The notes under the pieces are model-generated. The model worked only from the letters and a program-made list of their open reading frames with translations, did no database searches and was not told where the DNA came from. From contig JACDOX010000051.1 in the NCBI GenBank assembly GCA_014549065.1, forward strand, positions 4,069,199 to 4,133,198: a DNA stretch of 64,000 nt. Direction: 5' to 3'. Shown here piece by piece: positions 52,284-64,000 of this stretch. Position numbers and translations under genes: made by a program. How positions within the stretch are numbered: the stretch's first letter is position 1; every line of letters begins with the position of its first letter. The DNA comes from Cardinalis cardinalis. Lineage: Eukaryota > Chordata > Aves > Passeriformes > Cardinalidae.

Positions 52284-55200
52284 CTGTCTGTCCTCAGCCC
52301 CTGTGCTGTGCAGGGAGGGCTCTCTCAGGTTGGAGCCCTTCTCTGCAGAGCACTTAATGAGATCGTGGGAGCTGCTGGGAAAATGCCTGAGGACCTCAGT
52401 GAGACAGAGAGAGTTCACACTTTGTGCTGTAAAACTTAGCCCCTGAGACAGTCAGACTCATTCAATATCACCCCTGTTTATGGCACATCCCAAGTTACCA
52501 TCAGTAAATCTCCAAGCTGGAGGTGGTGGCAGTGACAGCACTTTTCCTGTGTCAGAATTCTTGGCACCAGTGTTTCCTCCTGTTGTCACTGGGACTCTGC
52601 AGACCTTTGGCTGTGACATTTACATTGACTCGACACTTCACACATCACTCGCCCGCTCTCCCAACGCCAGTGCAGGCTGAGGAGTTGGATGTGACATTCT
52701 GGGGTCCCCTGGCAAGTGCTCTGCACTGCTTGGGAATCCCCTGACCTGATTTCTGCTGCTAACCACCAGTACCCAACCTTCCGCATGTGTGGCTGCAGAC
52801 AGCCTCCTAAAAATGAGCTTCTTGCACCCTTAGCTGGGCTCCATGCAAGCTCTGTCCCTCCAGCAGGGACCCAAAGTCAATTCTGGCTGGCTTTGAGCCA
52901 TCCTGGAAAACATTGTCTTGTTCCTCACTTGGCTACTGCCAGCACCAAACATTCAGAGGGAAGAGCAAGAAATCCTGCTTCCCACTGTGCAAAGCAGTCC
53001 CTGCTCCCGTCTCACCCCTGAAACAAAGCAGCCAGGCTTTGTGGTGGTGCTGAGAGCTGAGAATGGAATCTCATAAGACTGAAGAAATTTTTTCCTTTGT
53101 CTTGGATCCGAGCCCAGTTTTTGGGCATCCCAGTCCCGCAGTTTGTTCGCAGGGTTGCTCATCCTCTTTTCACTGATTAGCACCTGTGATCTCAGCATTT
53201 TCCTCCCACAAGGGAATTTGCTGTTCTGCAGGGCAGGGATGCCTCAGAAAGCCCAAACTGAGACGGAAATAACCCCCTCTTCTCTTTATGTTCACAGCAG
53301 TGCCTCTCTTTGCAATCAGCAATTGTGTCTGTATCAGCTGGAGTCACTGCCCTCATCATGAGACTGACACATCCAGGAAGAAAAGCAGCAGATACAGATG
53401 GAAATAGTCTGAGCATCTTTTCCATGTGGCTGGAGCAGTGGGTCTAATGAAGGGTGTGAGATACCATATGTGAGAGATCAGAACGTGATCTCCAGAGACC
53501 CGGGCTTCAGCCTCACTGAATGATTAAAGAGACATTTTCAGGACAGATGAACAATCCAGTACAATTAATAGTCCAGACAATAAACTTAGCTGGCTTGGTT
53601 TGTTTTGTTTTAGGCAAGGCATGGCTTCCTAGTATTTCTTTTCTATTTAAAAGGAATCTATCCTTTTAAATTTTATTTTTTTCTTTAACTGTGGCTCAGT
53701 CACGCTCAGGCATCCCTCCTACACTGTTCTGAGACATCATCAGTGCCAGCATTTGAAACAGATTGTACCAAAGACAGCTGGGAAAGTGAACACTCTTTAT
53801 CATTAGTAAGTTTGGAAAGAACCCTCACTTGTTTTGTACTTGCAGGATAAGAGAGGCCATGGACAAGGCAGATAATTTGAAAAAAATAAAAATAAAAAAG
53901 GCTTACCAAGAGTTATCTCCCAAAGAAAAACAAACTCTTGTGTTAGTTAATCTGGAAGAATGAAGAGTGAGAGCTGTAGCCACCTTTCTAGGACTGAACA
54001 TGGCATAATGTAAAAGCAGTGGCTGCAAAATTATGTAAATCTCAGGGCTATTTTAAATTACAGATGCTCCAAATGAATTTACACAGCAAAGCTAAAAAGA
54101 AATTACTTACTTGTTATTTAATACACTAAGAGATTGCTGGAAACTCCTTACATTTCCTTTAATCATTTTATGAAGCAAATTTGTTAATTATTCTGTTCTC
54201 ATTTGATTGCCCTGCAACTTCCTAATAATCTACTACTAAGAACTGTAAACCTTAACTAGAGAAAGCAAATATTTTAAGCTCTCTTTGTTTTTGTAGTGAC
54301 GATCAGTCACTAGCCTCTGACTGATGGATTTCTAAAAAGATTAAGAAATATAAAAGGGATGAGGATTGTGCTGGAATGCAAGGTCCAAGAAGTTGAGCTC
54401 TTCTGGTCAATTGGCTGGTAACAACATCACCCTTTCCAAGCCCTGTGCTGGCTATCTGTGAGCAGCTGGCCCCAGCCCAGCTTTTCCTGCAGAGGAGAGC
54501 TGCAGTCAGCCTGGAGATCAGCTCCAGCAGCTCAATTTGGACAGCTCCACCTCAAGCTCCTTCCTGCAGGCAGGAATCTGGGTGAAATCCAACAGCATAA
54601 ATGTTTGCCTATCCCAGGATGTGAGCACGAGCGAGGAGGGTTTGCTTGGATGCAAATGCAGACATCTGTGGCTGGTTGCATGTGCTGTTGGTGGCCTCTG
54701 GGCTGCAGGGTGGGAAAGGACAGAGAATGTCAGTTCTGGGCTGTACCTGGGCTCGGATCCTACACTGAATTTGTAATTTATTACAGAAGAGTTTCCCTCT
54801 AAAGTAGCCCTTGGGAAATATAGTCCATAATGATTGACAACCTACTGCTGGGCTCTCCCTGGTGAATCTTGTTTAATTGATCAGTTTGGGATTTGTGGCT
54901 GAGGCACTCCCAGTGTGTGCTGCACCACACCCCNTACCCCTCCTTCTCCAGGCACAGGATTTCTTCCTGAGATCTCCAGGGCTGCTCAACAGGGAAAATT
55001 AGATAAAGCAGGGGCATTAACAAGATTGTCACCTGGTTATGCTGAAGAGACAATCCAGTGACAACTGCCTGCTCTCTGGACACACCTCTGCAGCGTGCCT
55101 GTGGCAGCCAGGTGAGGCCACAGCTCATCTGACTGCTCTAAAAACTTTTCTAACTTACAGCAAAAGTCAAAATAGTTTTTAAATTAGTTAAAAAGTGACT

Positions 55201-58200
55201 GATGTGGTAGAACAAGCAGGGGACACCTCCCCTCTCTCCCTGTGGAACAGTAGCCATCAGGGAGCTGATGTGTCCTTGAATTCAGATGAGGAAAAAGGCA
55301 TCTGTGATTCACTCACTTGGAACCCACAGACTCCAGGATTCATAGTCCTTGCAGTGTTTCTCCAAAGCTCTCTTTTCATATGGAAATATTCCAGGTAAAG
55401 AATGTACATCAGAGAGAAACACTGATTTTACTGAAAGCACGCACAGGAGAGGACACTTATTTGGGAGATGAAGAGAGGCAGCTCTGGCCACCTTCGCAGA
55501 TGCTTTGGAGAAAGAGAAAAATACATCAGTAAATACATCAACACTCACAACTTTAAATTGCACATTTTCTCTGTGGGAGAGGAAAGCAAAAGAGGTGTTT
55601 TGAGTCTGTAAAAATTCATGGTAGAATTTTTTTTTTGGCTGCAGCTCTTAACTAGAGTGAGTAGATGAACAAGATTGATTTCTGCATTGGGAGAGTCAGA
55701 GCTATTTTACAAGTGGGTGTTTGACCTGATCCACGTTGTTGAGGGTGAAAGGCAGATGTNAGATAAAACAAGTATCTCTTTCAGGTTTTGGTGAAAGAAG
55801 ATAACCCAAAAAGTTTCTCTCAAAAACCATCNCCACAAAGAGCGGCTGAAATAGTCTTAGGATTTGAGTTGGGAGGAAGGGCAAATGGGCTGCACAGAAG
55901 GATGGAAATGAGGATTTGGTTTCCAGCAGTGAAAACTGTGCATTCTGCTGAGAATCTGCAAACAAGACTGCAAAAAGGGAACTGCTCTCCAGGGACACAG
56001 CTGGGGAGGAAGCCTGGTAGGAGATCCTGGCAACTGCTCATCTGCCATCTCCTTTAGAAGCAGAATTTTCACCATTTCACTGAGTTTAAGACTAGAAAGG
56101 GACATTAGATCATTTCTACTGACTTGTTGTATCTCATGGACTATTAAGTTTCAACCAGCTACCCCTGGAAGGAGCCAATAATACGGCTCAGTTGACTCTT
56201 AGGAGATTCAGCTGCTGCATGTGCCTCTGTCGGAGAACAGAAGTAGCAGAGACAGTGCGAATACCCAAAGCCACAAGAGCGGTAAAAAACCTGATTAAAT
56301 GAAATATCCCCAGATGTTCCTCACAAATGACTCATGTTCTCACTTGCAAGAGGGGACATGCAGCCCAGANGGTCCCTGCCAGGTCTCAGAGGCCTTCCTG
56401 ATCCTGGAGAATGTCATGGCATCCTGGAGGGAAGACACTGCATCTTCTCCAGGAAAGCTATTCCTACGATGCTGAGCTGCACACGTGACCAAATTATTCC
56501 CCATATCCCAAACAAAAAAATAGAGAAAATGTAGATTCCAAAATAAGAGGAAATCTTTGAAACCACTCAACGCAGCACAGACAAAAATGAAAAAAAAATG
56601 CCTTTTAAAAATTTCAAGGGTAATAGAATAGTGATCTCAGTTATCCCTGCAAGATGTTGAAGATGAGCCCTGCAATGCCTGCAGCCCCAATACCATCTCC
56701 ACGTGCCCAAACCTCCTGGGACACAGAACCAACACCCTCACTTCCAGCAGAACAGACTCACTGACAACAGTGGTGTCAAGAAGCAGCTCCCACATGCTTC
56801 CCTTTGCTCACTTGCAGTGTGCTTGTGCACATGTGGGAAAGAGGAGGGAGGATTTGCATGCATAATTAATTCTCAGCGTGCCCTGCCTGGAGGCGACCCT
56901 ACACTGAGANGGAGAACCTGACATCAGGTTGGCAAAGCTGGTGGGGTTCCAAGGAAAGAGCTCTGGTGTCTGCTGCAATTAGGCTCAGCTCAGCTTTCCT
57001 CCCCAATGTTTGTCCTCACAGCTCTCCTCTGTGGCGTAGGTGCCAGAGCACATCCCAACGACAGCATGTTCCCACAGATTTCTGCAGCAGGGGAAAGCCA
57101 AACAGATTCTACACTCCCCCATTGTTCCACTCGTGTGTTTAGCTGACAGCAGATATGTCCCACATATTTGATCAACTGCAAATCAGGCTGATGTGCTATC
57201 ACAAGAAATCCATGTTTTTCTTTCAAATATACAAAAGGTACAGAACAGTGCTCCCTTCCATCATTTCCCTGCACTGCTGCTCTACTGATCCTGGAAGCTG
57301 GAAAGTAGTGTTGGTTTTTACATAAAGATCTGCTTTCCTTCCCTCATATTTAAACAATAATCTGTGACTGAAGAGCTGCTCATAAATGCATATGCTGATA
57401 GCTTCAATTTTTTCAGTGAAGTTTGCCAGCANAACAAATAAGTCTTAGTTTGCCTGGCTAACAAATGATAAATTTCCTTTGAGATCAAATTGGAGTTGGG
57501 GTTTTTTCTCACATGCCCCTGAGTTTTAGGAAACAGAAATAGCATGGTGGTTTGGTCACCAAAAATTCACAACATGGACTCTCATTTATTTAAGTGAACT
57601 TTTGAATTAAAATCATGGTGGTGGAAGATACAGTCNTGGGGAGTTGACTTTAATCTCTCTAAGGAAGCAGTTGAACGTCCTTGCTCTTCCACTTGTGTAC
57701 TTCACATCTCAAAACCTTTTTTTATTTTTCTACTAGAGTCTTTGAATGCAGTTCTTATCCAGTGTGACTACAAAACAGAAGAAAAAAATCCAAATGTCAA
57801 AGGTTTTAATGAGGTGACTGAACTTGTTGAAATAAGGAAAGAAGGGAAATGATGATGTTTGTGTCAAGATCCTACTTGCTTGCTTTTTTTGTTTTTAAAG
57901 GTGTTTTAGCAACTTTGAGGTTGCTAATACTTTGTTGAGTCACATATAACCAAGAATTAAATATATTGAAGGGTTTACAGTCAACACAAACTACTTCTGA
58001 TCACTTTTAATAGGAATTAGATGCAAATCCCTATGTGGAAGACAGTGAGATCAGAAACATCCTTAAGAGGGTCTCATTTCTTCTGTGTGCAGAATTAGAT
58101 TATTATTCTAATAGGGACAGCTTGGCTAATGAGGATCCTGTGGTTAAGAGATCAGATTATGTGTAAGGAGAAATGGGTCCATTGCCATCTCTGTGTCAGG

Positions 58201-58659
58201 TTCGTTATTAATCATGGTTTGGATCTTTCCTTGTGAGGCAACTGCTTTTCTCTGAGCCCATCTGCTCCAGTCCCTTTGGTCAGAGGCTGACTCTTGCACT
58301 GTGCTCATTCAGACCCCAAACAGGACCCATTTCTGAGCTGGAAGCACTGGTGCCATGCTCTCAAGCTGTGTAAGGCTCTTGTTGTCTACTGCCTTCATCA
58401 CTCCAGTGTCCCACAGCAGAGCCACAGCTTTTCCACAGCACCCCCTTCTTTCATAACTTAGGACCAGAAAAGGTGTGCAGAAGGGTTCTGGTGCCTGGAA
58501 AAAACTCTGCATTTTCCAGCTCTAGTAAAAGAGCTGACCTTTCCACCTTGTCTCATTGTTTAAATGGGAGTGTTTTCCTCCATGCCAGTCTGGCTCCTTT
58601 CTGGGGGACAGCTAACAAACCCATTTGGGATGCAGTTTTCTGAGAGCCTTTTGCAGCAC

Positions 58660-58745
58660 AATTGTCTTTGAAAATCCTAGAATCNCTGAATGGTTTGGCT
58701 TGGAAGGGACCTTAAAAATGTGCCAGAACTGTCTGACNCTGTCGT
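58660..58745 (-). mobile_element. Short CR1 LINE 3' fragment
   Basis: gaatggtttggcttggaagg followed by gacctta is the familiar reverse-complement CR1 3' end. Similarity fades after about 80 bases. Confidence 0.75.
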
Positions 58746-61700
58746 CAGGTCTGCTGGGCAGTCTGGCTTTTTGCTGTGTCCAGAAAGAGCCCGGCAGAAA
58801 ATGCTGCTGTGCTGGGTTCCCTTNGAGCAGCAGGAGCTCTGCAAAAGCAGCTGAACTCTCTTACCCCACAACCCTCACCTGGAGCTCCACTGCAGCCTCT
58901 CTGGAGGGAAGGAGTGATCCCTGCAGGGCCCCCAGCTGCAGGTGGATGTTCCCATGGGACCCATGGACTCAGGAAGACCAGAGATCCCTGCTCCCACCCA
59001 ACCTTCCACAANGAAATTGAGAACTCATAATTTGTCCTCATTGAACTCTCTGTGTCTGAAGCAGAGACATAAATATTAAAGCAAGATTACTACAAATGGA
59101 AAAGCGACAGCCGCGTTGTAAAAGGAGATGAGGAATGAGGGTTGAACCAATTTTCCTTCTGCTTTTTTATTAGATGGCCTTTTGTATTATATTGGTCCTT
59201 CTGAAGTGCTGTACAGTTTCTTGTACAAGAGAAACTAAGTAGAGGATCATGGTGTAGATTCTGCTGGGAAACATGAACAACAACAGAGGGGAAGAACAGA
59301 GCACCAGCATCCTAATAGAGTATCCAGCACACCTCTCAGCTCACCACAGCATTTAATTCTGGGCTGTAAGTGCTGAATTATTAAAACAGTAGAAAGAGGG
59401 GAGTGAGGAGTGGGAGGGGGAAGATAAGCAGTGGCAGAAAGCAAATGTGTCACATAGAGAAGGTTCTGCTGCAGATGAAGTACATTCTGCCTTCAGTAGC
59501 TTTTCTTTCCCTAAATACATTATATTGGTTTATAGACATTAAAGCCTCAGACTTCAGTGCAAGCCTCAGGTTCTGGTGGGGATTTTGTNAGGGCCTGTCT
59601 TGAAACTGTCTGCAGAACTTTACATTTACCAAGGACAAAGATCCTTCAAAGAGAGGAGCCTCTCACACACAGGGCAGAGCATCATGTCCTTGAGGGCTTG
59701 AAGTGGCAAGAGGTACCTAAACCCATTAGCTGGCACANTATTTATAAACCTTCACACTTTCTATCCACTTTCAGGGCTACATCACAGGTATCTGCTGAGT
59801 TAGCAAAGCAGATGCTCCAAAACCTACATGTGCTATCACTGCCCCAAAAGTGCCACCCCTCCTGCAGTCACTGGAGCCTTTGGTTTTCTGGGAAGAGGAG
59901 AGAAAGGCACAAACCCAACAAACTACTCAGCACACAAGGATTAAGCCCTAGAGCACAGCCCTTTTGTGCTACCTGGTTGCACATTGTGCNCACCTGAGGT
60001 CTGTGAAAGCACCAATGGTTTTGAAACCTATTTAACATCTCAGCAAGGGCTGAGTTTGGTGCAGAATGACAAGATCCTTTGACATCTGAGAGTGCTGGTT
60101 TTTGTGGCCTTAAGTGCCTCCCCTGGTGGCTCTTTGCTATAGTCATGTCTTGNAGGGTTTTTATTTTCCCTTTTCACATTAATGTTCCGTTCCATTGTGC
60201 TCATAGCTTTNTTCAGAGCTACTTAATGTCAGGGGGAATATTACCATTTCTTCCCTCTCATTAGAACAGATTTAATCCTGTCTGCACTGCGAGGGCAATG
60301 AATGATAAGAGTTACAACATTTTGATTTCTGCAGTGCCTCAGAGCACCAGGTTTGGTGGAAAATCCCAAACAAACAAGTTTAAGCTTGAGATCTTTTAAA
60401 CTCAGTGGGAGACTGTGTTGTCTGGGGAGCAGGGAGGCAGCAGTGTGACAGATGGTGAGATCTGGACCTATGGTTTGCAGTTTTATGGTCTCTGGTGGAA
60501 CTTCTGTGCGAGTTGCTCACCGTGGGTGGTGGAACAAACAGTTTACATGAAGTGCATCCAGTCAGGGTNCCCAGATGGAGCTTCTGCAGAGGGGAGATGC
60601 TTAAACCAGGGCTGCGAGCAGCTCTAGAGGCCAGTTCCCTCCAGTGGGAGGTGAAGACATCCATCCCTCTGAGTGATGTGAATGGTGAGGATGCAAGAAC
60701 TGGGAGAACACTTCTCTGCCCCACTTCTCCCACAAACCTGTGGGTAAACGTGGAGCCCCTTGGGAATGTGACACAAAAATACCAAATANCAGCCTGGCTA
60801 CCCAGCAAGACCTTCAGCACAAATAAAGTGGAATTTGAGGNTTTTTTTCTAAAAAATCTTAAGTGAAATTTGTGCCATTTTACCAGCATGACAGAGGGGA
60901 CTTGTACAGCAACAGGCTTCTCCTGAACCTGCAATTGGGCCCACAAAAATCATCTCCCATAGCAAACTGACAGGACTGAGGACAGGACCAGGATGTGGGA
61001 GAAGCTGCAAAGCACATCACCAGCTACATAAAGTGACCTTAAACACACATCTTTTGCCTAAAAGACCTTTGGGAAACCAAATCCCTTTAATGTTAGTGAC
61101 AGGGGGTATCAAATACAAAGCAAAACTTTGGGAAAGGCATTTCAGCTGGATGTTTTACTTGCAGAGNTTGATACGTCACAGTAAAGATTTATGCTAATGA
61201 AAGATAAAAAATCATCAACTCTACACAGAGGCCAGTGGAGACACCAGGAGCCTCTCAGTTATCCTGCTGTAGGACNGAGAAAATAACCTGGAAAATGGGA
61301 TGTGTGGCTTAGGGAGAAGAATGTTAGAGCATCCTTAAAATTAGGAAAACACTGAGATCCCTTCCCGACGTGCCTACTTACCAGCAAACACCTTCCCTAC
61401 TGATTTCTATTCTGGGAGAATTTTTAGGCTGCTGGAGAAAGAGACTCTCTAGTGAGCTGCAGAGAGCAAGAGAGATCATGTAAAACACTCTGCATAAATG
61501 CAAATTGCAGGGAGGCCAAGCAGAGCAGAGGAAGAGGAGTTGCTGCAAACCTGAGGGNTGTTCATCATTGCAGAGCAGTGACACTGCACTCTCAGATGCA
61601 GGTTCTGCCTCAAGCAGTCACTCAGTGCAAACCACAGCTGATGACAGGATTTAGGCAGCCAGTGAGAAAACCCCACTGCTTCTCAGCAGAAACTTTACCT

Positions 61701-64000
61701 GTAAAATATTATTTAGACAGAAAAGCAGCAGCAGGCTGGGGGATGCTAATTTGTACCACTTGTCACAAGCATCAGAGACTCTTGCACCAGGTGTTGCTCA
61801 GCGCTTCTGTTGACATTACAGAGAAATGCCTCTAATGAAATCCATTTGTTCATGAAACCAGGATCACTTGCCAGCCTGGGGCAGGCAGGACTTGCACAGA
61901 GAGGCACCAGGAGCACCAGCTTTTCAAGGAGTGCAAGCATTCCTTGGATTTAACAAANGCTGTGCAAGACAGCTGAGCCGTGGAAAGCTTCACACTTCAG
62001 GACTTGCTTCCCGCAAGGAAAACTGGGAAACAACACCANGTACTGGACTCTGACTGCACAGATGAAGTGAACACATGGCTAAAGGTGTAATTAACATAAT
62101 TTAGACACCATTTATTCCAGAAGCCTCTGGGGGAAAGGCAGGTGGAACTTCCAGCTACAAGAGAAGGTTGGCAGGGCAGAGGCTGCTGCCACTGGTNGGA
62201 AGAACCCAAATAAAAACTTTGTGTGGAAGAACAGGCAAGAAGAAACATCCCTGGGACAGTTTTTTTCCTCTTGGTGTTCACAGGAAGCCCGAGGTGCAAT
62301 ATAAAACCTGTGNTTTTACACCTCTGGGACTGTCCTAGCTAACCTGTGAGGGCTGTGATTTTCCTCTCTCTGTACTGCAACCCACTTTCAGTGCTGAATG
62401 TGGCAGGGAGGAGTGTGCAGTGTAGCCTTCACTTCCAGCTCCTGACCCTCCTGCTGGAGTAAAGACTCATTTNCCTGTGAGAGAAATTCTTTCTGGCTGC
62501 CCGTATTTAACATGGCAGTGAACATCTGCAGAGGTATTTCCAAAGAGTTTGTTGGGATCATTCCTCTGCACTGCTGGTCCTGACAGCAGAGCAATGTCAG
62601 CTGAGAGCCTTGGTGGCACTTCCAGAACATGCTTGAATTACTGAGTTGGCTGCTGTGTCCTGTTAAAGAAGAGATGCTGGGATGATCTNTAGGTGATTTG
62701 GGTGTGTAGGGAAGCCACATGGTGCATGCAACCTCTGAAAATTAGGCTTTTGCTAATTTTATNTATATATTAAAAGCTTTTCTCCTGTGACAATTTTACC
62801 AGAGCATTCCTGAGGAAAGATGCTTTTCTGGCATTGTCTGAGGAGCAATGGAAGAACTGGGGTCATGTGCAGGTTTGGTTGGCAGAATCAACCTCTGTCC
62901 ATGTGCACCTTGCACCACCCTGCTGGTACAGCTGTAAATCCATGGCTAAAATCCACTTGCATCCTCCTGCAAACTTCTTTCTTGAACCTCTCATGTGAAG
63001 AGAGTTGAGAAAATCATCAGCTTTCTGCCTGGTTGGAAATATTATCTGTGCAGTATAAGCAAGACAGCTAAGAAAAAAATTTATTTCAGTGTGGGAAAGT
63101 TGTCTGCATTATAGTTTCCCTGGTAACTACATGGAGGCCAACAGAATTACACTGGGTCTAACTATGGTCTAGTTCTGTCAGGTGGGAAACACATCATGTT
63201 TCNGGCAGGAGGGATACAGGACCTGATTTGTGGGTGCACTCAGCTGTGACTGGCTTGCAAAGTGTGTTTGCTTCATGTCTGCTTGAGCACAGGTCACCAG
63301 GTCCGCCTCAGAATGAAACCAAAAGGAATTTGTGATAAAAGACCCTTGAGAAACTTTTCTTGGCATCCTTATTGGAAAAATCCTTCAAAGGAAATGGATG
63401 GGAAATAACAGAAGCATGAGGAGTTGTGGAAGCTGGANGGGAGAGAGGAACGGGGAGAGGAAATGTAAGCTTGAGGTTCACTGATGGGAGAACAGCCATT
63501 TAAATTTCAAAATCAATTGGAGCTTTGAAAGAGGAAAAACAAGGATGAAAGAGAGTGTGAAAGGGGGCTGAGTGCAGGTGCACTCGGGGATTCAAGGGTG
63601 AGGTGCCTTTTTCTGGCAGGTGGGGGAGGAACATGGGCATCAACACCTGGGTCACTGTTTTTCCTCTCTCTGAATGGAAAAAGTACCATTTTTCCCCTCT
63701 TTAATGCTGACCAGTTTTGTCTAAGATGGTTTTTCCAAACCTCGCTGCCTGAAGCCTGGCAGTCTGTCCTCCATNAATATTTTTAACCTCATTTCACAGC
63801 AGGACAGACAGGGCAGCCACCGGTGCAAAGGCACAGAACCTTTTTGGGGCGGCCCCCAAGTGCCCTCGCACGGACACCCCTTTGTCAGACAATGAAGAGC
63901 AGGCCCATTGCAGGGCTTTTCCACTTGCAGGCTCACATTTCACCAGTGGAAAGCCCTTCCCCAGTGGGTGGTGCCTGCTCCGCAGGGCGCTCCCTGTCCC

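Larger units (their letters stand above)
51564..64000 (-). other. GRIA1: GRIA1 intron 2 (partial)
   Basis: This 12.4-kb stretch lies upstream of exon 3. I looked on the minus strand for exon 2 residues such as FPNQQSQEHAAF and found none. It holds a short CTGT repeat (52267-52283), a small CR1 piece (58660-58745) and many single ambiguous bases after 55.7 kb. Nothing else was recognised. Confidence 0.75.

Noticed and set aside
60380..60946. 188-codon open frame on the minus strand
   Set aside because: No recognisable domain, several ambiguous codons, and located in intron 2; most likely a chance frame.

Overview
The window is vertebrate nuclear DNA, most likely from a songbird (passerine). 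It holds an internal part of one gene on the minus strand: GRIA1, which encodes the GluA1 (GluR-A) subunit of AMPA-type glutamate receptors. The residues fit GluA1 rather than GluA2, GluA3 or GluA4, for example VNILTTTEEGYRML, VNYTDTIPARIMQQW and NGMVGELVYG. The bird assignment rests on CR1 LINE fragments and on LTRs that I recognise from memory as songbird endogenous retrovirus LTRs. The species cannot be fixed from the sequence alone.

Eleven consecutive coding exons, orthologous to exons 3 to 13, run from 51563 down to 4257. Their lengths are 240, 185, 54, 162, 168, 105, 111, 207, 371, 199 and 248 bp, 2050 coding bases in total. Every junction keeps the frame. Together they encode about residues 74 to 757 of a roughly 900-residue protein: most of the amino-terminal domain, ligand-binding lobe S1, membrane segment M1, the M2 pore loop with a genomic Gln at the Q/R site, M3 with SYTANLAAF, and most of S2. 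Exons 1 and 2 should lie beyond base 64000. The flip/flop exons, M4 and the C-terminal tail should lie before base 1. I saw no sign of them inside.

The other 97 percent is intron. The introns carry CR1 fragments (14.35, 15.5, 28.5 and 58.7 kb) and several LTR insertions. Three of these sit unusually close to exons 3, 7 and 10, and exon 7 is flanked by LTR material on both sides. There are also several short tandem repeats. No second protein-coding gene, tRNA, rRNA or CRISPR array was found. The many other open frames look like chance.

The most unexplained structure is a pair of roughly 98-bp, nearly identical inverted arms at 16711-16808 and 19560-19658. They bound 2.75 kb and are flanked by the same 7-mer in direct orientation, which suggests a DNA transposon-like insertion. 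Other points of interest are a GC-AG intron after exon 6, competing donors at exon 4, a divergent 54-bp exon 5, a perfect 18-bp hairpin that looks template-copied inside one LTR-like repeat, and a CpG-rich patch at 42.3-42.8 kb. About 100 single N positions behave like polymorphic sites, since all six that fall in exons are at third codon positions.
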